Assembly (NCBI RefSeq): GCF_947499945.1
Contig: NZ_CANMQD010000001.1
Span: forward strand, 496,001 to 560,000
Direction: 5' to 3'
Origin: an uncultured Sulfitobacter sp.
GTDB taxonomy: Bacteria > Pseudomonadota > Alphaproteobacteria > Rhodobacterales > Rhodobacteraceae
DNA: 64,000 nucleotides
Notes under the pieces: generated by a model
Database searches by the model: none
Told to the model about the DNA's origin: nothing
Seen by the model: only the letters and a program-made list of their open reading frames with translations
Made by a program: the position numbers and the translations under genes
Part shown: piece by piece, positions 30,799 through 38,275 of the stretch
Numbering within the stretch: the stretch's first letter is position 1
How the letters are laid out: each line of letters opens with the position of its first letter

Positions 30799-31060
30799 GT
30801 GAGATACAAAATCGCAGCTACCGGACTCTGCTTATTACTTCCCTTCACTTCCCTCGCCTTTGAACCAAAAGAGGTTATCGATATGGGTAGCTGGTGAGGA
30901 TGCAGGCTCGATTGGTCCAACAGAATGCGTAGATCAACAGATTTGTTCAAGTATGAAGGCTGCGGATGCTCAAGACGACGCATATGTTACGTCACGGTTC
31001 TGTGCTACCGAAGCCTCTAATCAGGCTGATCTACTGCTGAAGAAGTTTTATCAATCAGCA
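30799..31060 (+). pseudogene. Frameshifted small secreted protein (tentative)
   Basis: A GTG at 30799 opens a convincing Sec signal peptide (RYKIAATGLCLLLPFTSLAF) followed by EPKEVIDMGSW and a stop. The adjacent frame then continues with protein-like sequence containing GEDAGSIGPTECVDQQICSS and AADAQDDAYVTSRFC. A single-base shift near 30880 would join them. I do not recognise the family. It lies in the 1.1 kb gap between the oxidoreductase terminator and the glycosyltransferases; the part at 30434-30798 shows nothing supportable. Confidence 0.35.
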
Positions 31061-31145
31061 ATTCTTAAAAAGAACGCTGATAACTTGCTGCCCCAAAAAT
31101 TCCGGTGTTTTGATTTAGCCTGTTCTCCAACTGAGGAGACAGACG

Positions 31146-31298
31146 ATGAAGAGAAGCTGCTTCAGCGAAGAACAGATCATTGGGATATTGAAAGAGCATC
31201 AGGCCGCACTTGGCGCGAAGGAATTGTGCCACAATCACAGTGTCAGCGATGCGAAGTTTTACAAATGGCGATCCAAGGACGGTGCAATCAAAGTCTAG
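31146..31298 (+). pseudogene. IS3-family OrfA remnant
   Basis: 50 codons from the ATG at 31146 to TAG at 31296-31298 read FSEEQIIGILKEHQAALGAK, then ELCHNHSVSDAKFYKWRSK. This is the N-terminal helix-turn-helix of IS3-family OrfA transposase (IS2/IS51-like FSEEQIIGILKEHQAG type). GAGGAGACAG precedes it, as is usual in these elements. The leucine-zipper part and all of OrfB are missing, so the element is dead. 31299-31574 has no recognisable coding content. Confidence 0.85.
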
Positions 31299-31574
31299 GG
31301 CCACTAGGTTCGGGAAATTGGATCATCGCTGCCTTTTCAATTATGATCATTTTGGGTTGCCACAAAGGGCCAAGGCAGTCAGGTAGGATGAAGCGGGTAC
31401 GAGTTTCTGTTTCTGCCACTTGGGAGATGGACAATGGTTTTTGCCAAATTTTCAACCAGAGCTGACTACAACAGTCTGGTTATCGGACTTCGCACATTGA
31501 ACAGACGGGAATTCTTCGGAAAGTCCCGCAGATCGTCCCGAATTGTCCCTCAACATATCAGGAAAGTTTGTTAG

Positions 31575-32489
31575 ATGGCATATTTACTCGAACCCGCCAT
31601 TGGCATCTGCCGTTTTTCGTTTTGTGGTAAAGGGGACTGGCGTGCATCTCGTGCAGCCAAAACACCCGCCGAGATTGAAGACATGCGTGCCAAGACGGCT
31701 GAACAGCTTTACACAGATGAACGCATGTCGCTGCGATTTTACCTGTTTGAAAACTTTCTGCTTCCGTCTCTCAAAGCACAATCAGACAAGAACTTCCTGT
31801 GCCTGATATTGACGTCAGATATCATGCCAGAGGTGTATAAAAACAGACTTCAAGACATCTGTTCAGCTGATCGCAACCTCGAACTTCTGGTATCATCAGA
31901 AGCGACCGTTCATGAGGCATTGTGGCCCAGAATATCCGAGTTGAATACGCTTGCAGGGCGACCGTTGGTCGAGTTTCGGATAGATGACGATGATTGCTTG
32001 TCTCGCGATTATGTTCAAGAACTACGTGGATTTATGACCCGCCTCGGGGACCGCATGCCCGTCAGTTATTCGCGTTCGAACGGATTGGTCATAACCAATT
32101 ATGAGGTCAACGGTGAGATGTTCATCTATCAGGCCCATTTGCCCTTCAACAGCATGGGTACCGCGATCCGCGTTCACGGAGATCGCACAATTTTCTCCTT
32201 CGGGCACAATGCTCTGCACAAGCGGTTTTCTGCAATCGTGGATAACTCTGGTATGGGATATATTTCGATCAAAATTGACGGACACGACTCTGAACCGATC
32301 AGCATGGAAATGCCTCATATCAGAGACAGCCACGTGCCGATCGGGCGTGATGAGACAGAGGTCATTCTGTCAAAGTGGTTTCCATTTCTAGCCGAGGACA
32401 ACGCGTCGCTCTATGATGTTTTAGTCAGCAGGATATATCACGCTGCATCACTGTCTCGGACCAAATCCAACGCTCCAGTTCCCGATTGA
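31575..32489 (+). CDS. Putative rhamnosyltransferase-like glycosyltransferase
   Basis: 304-residue protein matching the putative rhamnosyl transferase family (PF11316-like). Recognisable parts are an N-terminal FRFSFCGKGDWR-like segment, MSLRFYLFENFLLPSLKAQS, LTSDIMPEVYKNRLQ, and an acidic motif VEFRIDDDDCLSRDYV that plays the DXD role. Such proteins are commonly encoded next to other glycosyltransferases and modify surface polysaccharide. It is followed after 13 bases by a GT4 enzyme, so they form an operon. It sits next to IS debris, consistent with horizontal gain. Confidence 0.75.
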   Translation: MAYLLEPAIGICRFSFCGKGDWRASRAAKTPAEIEDMRAKTAEQLYTDERMSLRFYLFENFLLPSLKAQSDKNFLCLILTSDIMPEVYKNRLQDICSADRNLELLVSSEATVHEALWPRISELNTLAGRPLVEFRIDDDDCLSRDYVQELRGFMTRLGDRMPVSYSRSNGLVITNYEVNGEMFIYQAHLPFNSMGTAIRVHGDRTIFSFGHNALHKRFSAIVDNSGMGYISIKIDGHDSEPISMEMPHIRDSHVPIGRDETEVILSKWFPFLAEDNASLYDVLVSRIYHAASLSRTKSNAPVPD

Positions 32490-32502
32490 AAGGAGCCCAT
32501 GT

Positions 32503-33939
32503 TTGACGCGTGTTTTCAGCATATTTGAGCGGATCGGGCTTGGCGGCGGGGGAAAGGTCAAGGCCGTCTATCACCGCATGAACGCTCTGTCCGAGATTGC
32601 CGAATTCGATCCGATTTTGCTGAACCTCAATCACAGTCCCAACCAAAAGCTCAAGTTTGCCGAGCTGCAGGCGAATGGCACAATCGCGTCCGACGTACAA
32701 AACCTCACTGTGCCAGAGGCGTGTTACCAGTCTGCGATTGATGCAGGTATTCAACCCTTCAATGACTTCCCCGAATTTGATCAGACATCGGCCAAAGGGC
32801 ACAAGGTCGTATACTCCCTAAACGGGATTCCCGTTTTTACCGACACAGTCAAACAGACTCCGATCGGCGTAATCACCAAACGCAGAGTACCTCACCCCGA
32901 TGGAGAGCTGCTATACACACTCATCGAGGGGGAGGTTCACCAATTGATGCGGCGCACCACCAAAGGTACCGTTGAGACAACTGATTTTGTAAAATCGCTA
33001 CCTATCCGCTGGTTCAAGACCCAAGATCGCCAGTTCGTCATTGGCAAAAACCTGATCACTGACACAATCTGCAGAACCCAACGCATCTTTGGCCAGAATT
33101 TGTTCGAGCTGATCAGCTGGGATGATGCAGTCGTCTTTTTCGACGGCGTTACCTCGGCCTATCTGTCCCCAGTAACCAGTGTGCCCCGCGCCCTTTTTTT
33201 GCACGCCGATCATCGCGGCCCCGAGGGCGACATTGTCCCCCGCTCAAAATTCCTAATCGAGAATTTCAAAGGCGAAGCCATCATCACATCAACACATGTC
33301 CATAAGCAACAAATCCACGCAGACGTGACACCATCAGCGGAGATCCATGTGATTCCGCATTTCTGTGAAACAACTTCGGTCATTGGCGCACCGCGCAGGA
33401 ACCTCGTGACCGTCTCGCGGTTGGAGTTGACTGGCAAACCTATTCACGAATGCATCGAGGCCTTTTGTCAGATCAAAGACGAGTTCCCTGACATAGATTA
33501 TCTGATCTATGGCTTGGGCGCAGGAGAACAGGAGCTGGAAGCACAAATCGTGCGTCTTGGCTGTGATGACCGTGTACAACTGGCAGGGTATACCTCAGAG
33601 GCATTGAACGTTTTTCGGCACGCACTTGCATCTGTCTATCCCACAACCACCGAAGGGTTCGGTCTCGCTATTCTAGAGGCACTTTCAAACGGATGTCCGG
33701 TAATTTCCTATGACGTAAACTATGGACCGCGCGAAATGATCTCATCAGGTAAAAACGGGGAATTAGTGCAGCGCGGTGACATACCTGCCATTGCAGACGC
33801 AATGCGCCGAGTGCTTTTGCAGCCAGAACAGTATCAGCGCAATACGGATCACGGGCTAGAGCGGTACACACGCCAGACCTATGTCTCTAACTACCGCGAC
33901 TTTGTAACCAAGCTTGCGAAATCAGGCATCTCCGATTGA
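32503..33939 (+). CDS. GT4-family glycosyltransferase, TTG start
   Basis: 478-residue GT-B enzyme. The C-terminal GT4 nucleotide-sugar domain is clear: VSRLELTGKPIHECIEAFCQ, then DIDYLIYGLGAGE, then the E-x7-E motif in TTEGFGLAILEALSNGCPVI and SYDVNYGPREMI. This tail resembles TagE/GtfA-type enzymes that glycosylate teichoic acids or adhesins. The start is TTG at 32503 with AAAGGAG 8 bases upstream; a nearby ATG at 32499 is out of frame and stops after nine codons. It is probably co-transcribed with the preceding gene to decorate surface glycan. Acceptor unknown. Confidence 0.85.
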   Translation: MTRVFSIFERIGLGGGGKVKAVYHRMNALSEIAEFDPILLNLNHSPNQKLKFAELQANGTIASDVQNLTVPEACYQSAIDAGIQPFNDFPEFDQTSAKGHKVVYSLNGIPVFTDTVKQTPIGVITKRRVPHPDGELLYTLIEGEVHQLMRRTTKGTVETTDFVKSLPIRWFKTQDRQFVIGKNLITDTICRTQRIFGQNLFELISWDDAVVFFDGVTSAYLSPVTSVPRALFLHADHRGPEGDIVPRSKFLIENFKGEAIITSTHVHKQQIHADVTPSAEIHVIPHFCETTSVIGAPRRNLVTVSRLELTGKPIHECIEAFCQIKDEFPDIDYLIYGLGAGEQELEAQIVRLGCDDRVQLAGYTSEALNVFRHALASVYPTTTEGFGLAILEALSNGCPVISYDVNYGPREMISSGKNGELVQRGDIPAIADAMRRVLLQPEQYQRNTDHGLERYTRQTYVSNYRDFVTKLAKSGISD

Positions 33940-33958
33940 GCGCAACGAGGTCGCGTGC

Positions 33959-34591
33959 CTAGCGTTGCAGCTCAAAATCCTTACTCGCAAGTAAGGCCGC
34001 TGCGCCGATCATCAATCCGCCGCATATTTTGTTCACCAAGCCAAAAGAAATCCGCTGAAGCACTTTGGCGGCGCGCACGCCAACCCATCCCCAGAGCATC
34101 AGAATAACGCCATCCACCACCAAGTAGGTGACCCCAAGGATGAACAATTGAGGCAGCACCGGAACGGTAGGATCAATAAATTGGGGAAAGAGAGCACCAA
34201 AAAACACGACCGCAAACGGGTTTGCCATAGATGTCACAAAACCTTGGCGGAACAGACGGAGCGATTGACCGGATGGATTTGCCATAACCTCGTGCGGTTT
34301 GCCTTTTGACACGATGAGCTGAACACCGATCCAGACAAGATAGGCCACTCCGAACCATTTGATCAAGATAAACGCATTTGCCGAGGTCGCAATGATCGCA
34401 GCAAGTCCGAACGCCGCGCCTGCCATCTGGAGACTGTTGGCTGTCAAATCTCCCGCGATAGTATAAGCACTACGCCTCAGCCCGTGGCGCACGCTGTTTG
34501 ATATGATCAAAAGTTGGCTGGTATCTGGTGGCGTGGCGAAAAACACGGCTACCGCTGCCAAATAGACCAAATAGCTTTCCATGGGCATCAT
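33959..34591 (-). CDS. LysE/RhtB-family amino-acid exporter
   Basis: 210-residue inner-membrane protein with about six transmembrane segments. The LysE N-terminal pattern appears as AVFFATPPDTSQLLIISNSV, where the usual PGP is replaced by PPD. The later LFRQGFVTSMANPFAVVFFG is the conserved NPK-like segment. AAGGA sits 5 bases before the ATG at 34591; 34588 is an alternative start. The family exports amino acids or homoserine-type compounds; substrate not predictable. Convergent with the GT4 gene. Confidence 0.87.
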   Translation of the reverse strand: MMPMESYLVYLAAVAVFFATPPDTSQLLIISNSVRHGLRRSAYTIAGDLTANSLQMAGAAFGLAAIIATSANAFILIKWFGVAYLVWIGVQLIVSKGKPHEVMANPSGQSLRLFRQGFVTSMANPFAVVFFGALFPQFIDPTVPVLPQLFILGVTYLVVDGVILMLWGWVGVRAAKVLQRISFGLVNKICGGLMIGAAALLASKDFELQR

Positions 34592-34726
34592 CGCATTCCT
34601 TCGGACATAATCCGCCAACCTTTGGCCTTCGCACCAAATTAGTCAAAGCTTCAATGCCGCCGTTCGCATCTGCACATTACACCGCCGCTTTGCCCCGCTT
34701 CGCTGTCATAGCGCAGCCGCCCCATC

Positions 34727-35632
34727 TCACACCGCTTGCAATTTGCGTGCCTCCGTTCCCGCCAGCCCCAACAACTCCTGCATATACGGCTTTTCGCGGT
34801 CATCACTCCGGATTGCCGCATACAAGCGCCGCGTCACACCTTTTTTGGTAAGCGGCCGTGTGACGTAATCCGATGAATACTTCACCTCCCGCACGACCCA
34901 GTCGGGCAGTACCGACACCCCGCGATTGGAAGCCACCAGAAGCAGGATGACCGCTGTCAATTCCACCTGACGGATTGCCGCAGGCTCCACTTTGGCAGGG
35001 ATCAACAACTGACTGAACACATCCAGCCGCGTGCGCTCTACTGGATACGTGATCAGCGTCTCACCACGAAAATCATCTGCCTCCACATACTTTTTTTGCG
35101 CCAGAGGGTGCGCCGAAGATGCTACAAAAACCGCCTTGTAATCAAACAGCTCGATAAACTCGACACCTGCAATCTCTTCTGGATCAGAAGAAATTACCAA
35201 ATCAACCTCTTCGCGCAACAACGCAGGCAGCGCGTCAAAGGCCAAACCGGGCCGGATATCCACATCCACATCGCCAAAGCTGCGGCGAAACTGCTCCAGC
35301 ACTGGAAACAACCACTCGAAACAGGCGTGGCACTCAATCGCGATGTGCATCCGCCCCGTACTGCCATCGCGCAAGCCACTAAACTCCTCCTGCAAGGCCG
35401 CGACCTGTGGCAACACCTGCTCGGCCAACTTTAAAAGGCGCTGCCCCGCAGGCGACAGCTTGAGCGGTTTGGAGCGGCGTACAAACAGCTCCACCCCCGC
35501 CTGATCCTCAAGTCCTTTAACCTGGTGACTGAGTGCTGATTGCGTGATGTTCATCATCTCCGCCGCCCGCGCCAATCCCCCCGCGCGGTGGATGGCCTGA
35601 ATGGTGCGCAGATGCCGAAACTCAATATGCAT
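34727..35632 (-). CDS. metR: LysR-type regulator MetR
   Basis: 301-residue LysR regulator. The N-terminal winged helix is IEFRHLRTIQAIHRAGGLAR, followed by SALSHQVKGLE and a periplasmic-binding-like effector domain. The region CHACFEWLFPVLEQFR is characteristic of MetR, which uses homocysteine as co-inducer to control methionine biosynthesis. The gene is divergent from metF, and a perfect TGAA-N5-TTCA MetR box lies in the gap, which makes the assignment firm. Confidence 0.92.
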   Translation of the reverse strand: MHIEFRHLRTIQAIHRAGGLARAAEMMNITQSALSHQVKGLEDQAGVELFVRRSKPLKLSPAGQRLLKLAEQVLPQVAALQEEFSGLRDGSTGRMHIAIECHACFEWLFPVLEQFRRSFGDVDVDIRPGLAFDALPALLREEVDLVISSDPEEIAGVEFIELFDYKAVFVASSAHPLAQKKYVEADDFRGETLITYPVERTRLDVFSQLLIPAKVEPAAIRQVELTAVILLLVASNRGVSVLPDWVVREVKYSSDYVTRPLTKKGVTRRLYAAIRSDDREKPYMQELLGLAGTEARKLQAV

Positions 35633-35665
35633 ATGAGATCATCCTCATGTTAATGATGAAAGTTA

Positions 35666-35678
35666 TGAATTTGTTTCA
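35666..35678. promoter_or_regulatory. MetR binding box
   Basis: TGAATTTGTTTCA fits the MetR consensus TGAANNNNNTTCA exactly. It lies between divergent metR and metF, 60 bases upstream of the metF start codon, a position suited to activation of metF. Confidence 0.8.
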
Positions 35679-35725
35679 CACTCAAACCCATGCGACAAGA
35701 TATGAAATCAAAAAGGATACGGACC

Positions 35726-36592
35726 ATGACAAACCCTGCCGTTTCATTCGAAGTCTTCCCGCCCAAAACCGTCGATGCCGCATTCAAGCTGTGGGATACG
35801 GCACAAGCACTGGCTCCGCTGGCTCCCCGCTTTTTCTCCGTAACCTATGGCGCAGGCGGCACCACCCGTGATCTGACCCATGACGCTGCCCATGTTCTGC
35901 GCCGCACATCAGGCCTGCCTGTTTCCGCCCACCTCACCTGCGTTGGGGCGTCCGTGGCCGACACAATGGAGCAAGCCGAGAAATTCCACGCCGCTGGCGT
36001 CACCGACATCGTCGCCCTGCGTGGTGACCCGCAAAACGGCGAGGAACGCTTTGCTGCGCATCCCGAGGGCTTCAAAAACTCTGTCGAGCTGATCGAGGCA
36101 CTTGCCCTGCAAGACAAGTTTACCATCCGCGTTGGCGCCTACCCCGATTGCCACCCCGATGCGGCCAGCCAGCACGCCAACATTCAATATCTTAAGCGTA
36201 AATTCGACGCGGGCGCGCACGAAGCGATCACGCAGTTCTTCTTTGAGCCCAAAAGCTTCCTGCGCTTCCGCGATCAATGCGCCGCCGCTGGCATTACCAA
36301 ACCCATCGTGCCCGGCATCCTGCCCATCACCAACTGGACCTCAGCCCGCAATTTTGCAACCCGCTGCGGCACCAAAATTCCTGCGTGGATGGAAGAGGCC
36401 TACCGCGCTGCGGAGCGCGATGGCCGTACTGAACTGCTCTCCACAGCGCTCTGCGCTGAATTATGTAGCGCGCTGGTCGACGAAGGGGTGGATGCCTTGC
36501 ATTTCTACACACTTAACCGCCCCGATCTAACTCGTGACGTCTGCCGCGCATTGGGGGTTACACCACAAACCGCCCTTTCAAACGTGGCGTAA
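35726..36592 (+). CDS. metF: 5,10-Methylenetetrahydrofolate reductase
   Basis: 288-residue FAD-dependent reductase making 5-methyl-THF for methionine synthesis. The fold start is VSFEVFPPKT, with FSVTYGAGGTTRD (FAD/folate barrel), HLTCVGAS and IVALRGDP as family landmarks, and a QFFFEP segment near residue 173. The ATG at 35726 is used because AAGGA lies 9 bases upstream and the protein then begins MTNPAVSFEVFPPK; an ATG 12 codons earlier lacks an RBS. It is probably activated by the divergent MetR. Confidence 0.95.
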   Translation: MTNPAVSFEVFPPKTVDAAFKLWDTAQALAPLAPRFFSVTYGAGGTTRDLTHDAAHVLRRTSGLPVSAHLTCVGASVADTMEQAEKFHAAGVTDIVALRGDPQNGEERFAAHPEGFKNSVELIEALALQDKFTIRVGAYPDCHPDAASQHANIQYLKRKFDAGAHEAITQFFFEPKSFLRFRDQCAAAGITKPIVPGILPITNWTSARNFATRCGTKIPAWMEEAYRAAERDGRTELLSTALCAELCSALVDEGVDALHFYTLNRPDLTRDVCRALGVTPQTALSNVA

Positions 36593-36596
36593 CAGG

Positions 36597-36646
36597 TTGC
36601 GCCATGGCGCAAAACGGTCCTAGGCTGGGGAAATCTTTTCCCAGCC
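36597..36646 (+). promoter_or_regulatory. Palindrome and hairpin between metF and the thioesterase gene
   Basis: A perfect 16-bp palindrome TTGCGCCATGGCGCAA (36597-36612) follows the metF stop by 4 bases. It is followed by a hairpin with 7-bp arms GGCTGGG/CCCAGCC (36623-36646) immediately before the RBS GGAGCG of the next gene. The first could be an operator or weak terminator; the second lacks a T tract after it and may regulate translation. Function unproven. Confidence 0.45.
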
Positions 36647-36658
36647 GGAGCGACCCCC

Positions 36659-37141
36659 ATGCGACGCCTTGCCACCTCTCCCGATGATCTGCTGCCCCCA
36701 TCCGAAGCGCTCAAACTCTCGGGACTGGAATACATGCAAAGCATGCTCGACGGCACCAACCCCGGCCCGCCGATTGGTGCCACGATGGGTTATACCCTTC
36801 ATAGCGTTGAGGCAGGCGCATGCGTCTTTCGCGGCACACCGGAATTTGGAGTAACCAACCCGATGGGGACGGTGCACGGCGGCTGGTACGGCACCCTGCT
36901 CGACTCCGCGATGGCCTGTGCCGTGATGACCCGCGTGCCGCGCGGCTCGGTCTACACGACACTGGAATACAAGATAAATATCTTGCGCTCGATCCCGCTG
37001 GGCATGCAGGTTGATTGTATTGGCACAACCGATCACGTGGGCCGCTCAACGGGTGTCGCACATGGCGAAATTCGCGGTGTTGAAGATGGTAAGCTTTACG
37101 CCACAGGCTCAACTACCTGCATCGTGATGAAAATCGCGTAG
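36659..37141 (+). CDS. PaaI-type hotdog-fold thioesterase
   Basis: 160-residue hotdog-fold protein. The catalytic loop is NPMGTVHGGWYGTLLDSAMA, the standard PaaI/YbgC-like HGG-x-helix motif. Later strands include GSVYTTLEYKINILRSIP. Proteins of this type hydrolyse aryl- or acyl-CoA thioesters. GGAGCG lies ahead of the start. It follows metF after 66 bases but has no obvious functional link. Confidence 0.9.
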   Translation: MRRLATSPDDLLPPSEALKLSGLEYMQSMLDGTNPGPPIGATMGYTLHSVEAGACVFRGTPEFGVTNPMGTVHGGWYGTLLDSAMACAVMTRVPRGSVYTTLEYKINILRSIPLGMQVDCIGTTDHVGRSTGVAHGEIRGVEDGKLYATGSTTCIVMKIA

Positions 37142-37195
37142 GTTCAATGTGAAGAAGACCGCCTGACCCTCACCCGTATTCTTCCGTCCCCTGCC

Positions 37196-38275
37196 TTAAA
37201 TTGCCTGCCGTGCTAAGTCCTCGGGGTCCGGCTGAATACTCTCATGTAGCCGCTCTGACGGGTCCCCCCCCACCACCCGCTTGCGCCGGGTAACAAACAG
37301 CGGCCCCCATCCAGCCCATGTGCCGATCGAAGGCGCTCTTGCGTCTTGCTCGAACCGCGCCCGCCACCCGTCAGGCAAAGGCAGATCGGCTGCCTCCGCC
37401 CGCTCCAGCATCCAGACCAACGGGATATTCGACAAAGGCCGTGCATGATGCCGCCCGCCCAATTGTCCGCCAACATCGCCATGGCTGCCCCGAAACCAGA
37501 CCTGCTCGATCTGCACGGGTCGATCAGGGTCACTCTCCCAAATGATGGGTCGATACGCCACGCGTGTCTCGTCGCGTGCCAGCGCGTGATATCCCATCTT
37601 CACGTGACGGCCCAGCGCATGGTTGTGAAACGCGTACCGCGCCACACTGAGCCGCCACAACACAGGTGCGTTGATCCCCAGCGATTTAACTGTGTCCCAA
37701 ACGCCGATCATCTCGATTGGGACGTCTGCCCGGCAATGCGCCGTCGCGAATGCCTCTACCGTGCCATTTTGGGACATACCTTCATACAAGCGATAGGCTT
37801 GTCTGATATTACGCTCTGTCGCACAATCACGCCGCAACAGCCCCACTCGGTCAATGATACCTGCAAGCGAGCGGACGGCATATGCGCCCCGCGAATACCC
37901 CATGAGGTAAATCTTGTCCCCATCACGGTAACGCGACGCGAGATAGCCGTATGCCCGCTTGATCTGGCGATTTATCCCCCGCCCCGAAACAACGTCACGC
38001 ACGGTGCGCCAACTGTCCCACTGTAATCCAGGCTCATAATAAATTGAAATCTGTGCGCCCATTTCCTGCGCCAGGTGATAGGCGATGCCTGCGTTCGTCT
38101 GGCACCCTTCCTTGAGCGTGGACATGGTCCCGTCAAGAATTACCAGATGGATTTGTTGGCCCCTACTGCTCTTGGAAGGTCCAAAATCACTATCCGGACG
38201 CGTCCAGAGGCGGCCAAACAGCCGCCTCAGAAACGGCGTCTCGTTATCTTGCTTATTCGGCGGCGATGGCCTCAC
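37196..38275 (-). CDS. DUF2235-domain alpha/beta hydrolase (Tle1-like fold)
   Basis: 359-residue DUF2235 protein. The family begins with a beta-strand ending in LVILDGT (near residue 45), then the nucleophile elbow YLMGYSRGAYAVRSLAGI with Ser128, then IEMIGVWDTVKSLG and QVWFRGSHGDVGGQ, which supply the Asp and His. DUF2235 includes the Tle1 phospholipase effectors of type VI secretion, but no VgrG, PAAR or immunity gene is visible here, so an effector role is not supported. The GTG at 38275 lies inside the end of the CoxL-like gene; the next ATG would delete the LVILDGT strand. It is coupled by a 23-base overlap. Confidence 0.78.
   Translation of the reverse strand: MRPSPPNKQDNETPFLRRLFGRLWTRPDSDFGPSKSSRGQQIHLVILDGTMSTLKEGCQTNAGIAYHLAQEMGAQISIYYEPGLQWDSWRTVRDVVSGRGINRQIKRAYGYLASRYRDGDKIYLMGYSRGAYAVRSLAGIIDRVGLLRRDCATERNIRQAYRLYEGMSQNGTVEAFATAHCRADVPIEMIGVWDTVKSLGINAPVLWRLSVARYAFHNHALGRHVKMGYHALARDETRVAYRPIIWESDPDRPVQIEQVWFRGSHGDVGGQLGGRHHARPLSNIPLVWMLERAEAADLPLPDGWRARFEQDARAPSIGTWAGWGPLFVTRRKRVVGGDPSERLHESIQPDPEDLARQAI

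Noticed and set aside
37196..38275. DUF2235 protein as a type VI secretion lipase effector.
   Set aside because: No VgrG, PAAR, adaptor or immunity gene is nearby and it overlaps a metabolic gene; the fold alone is not enough.
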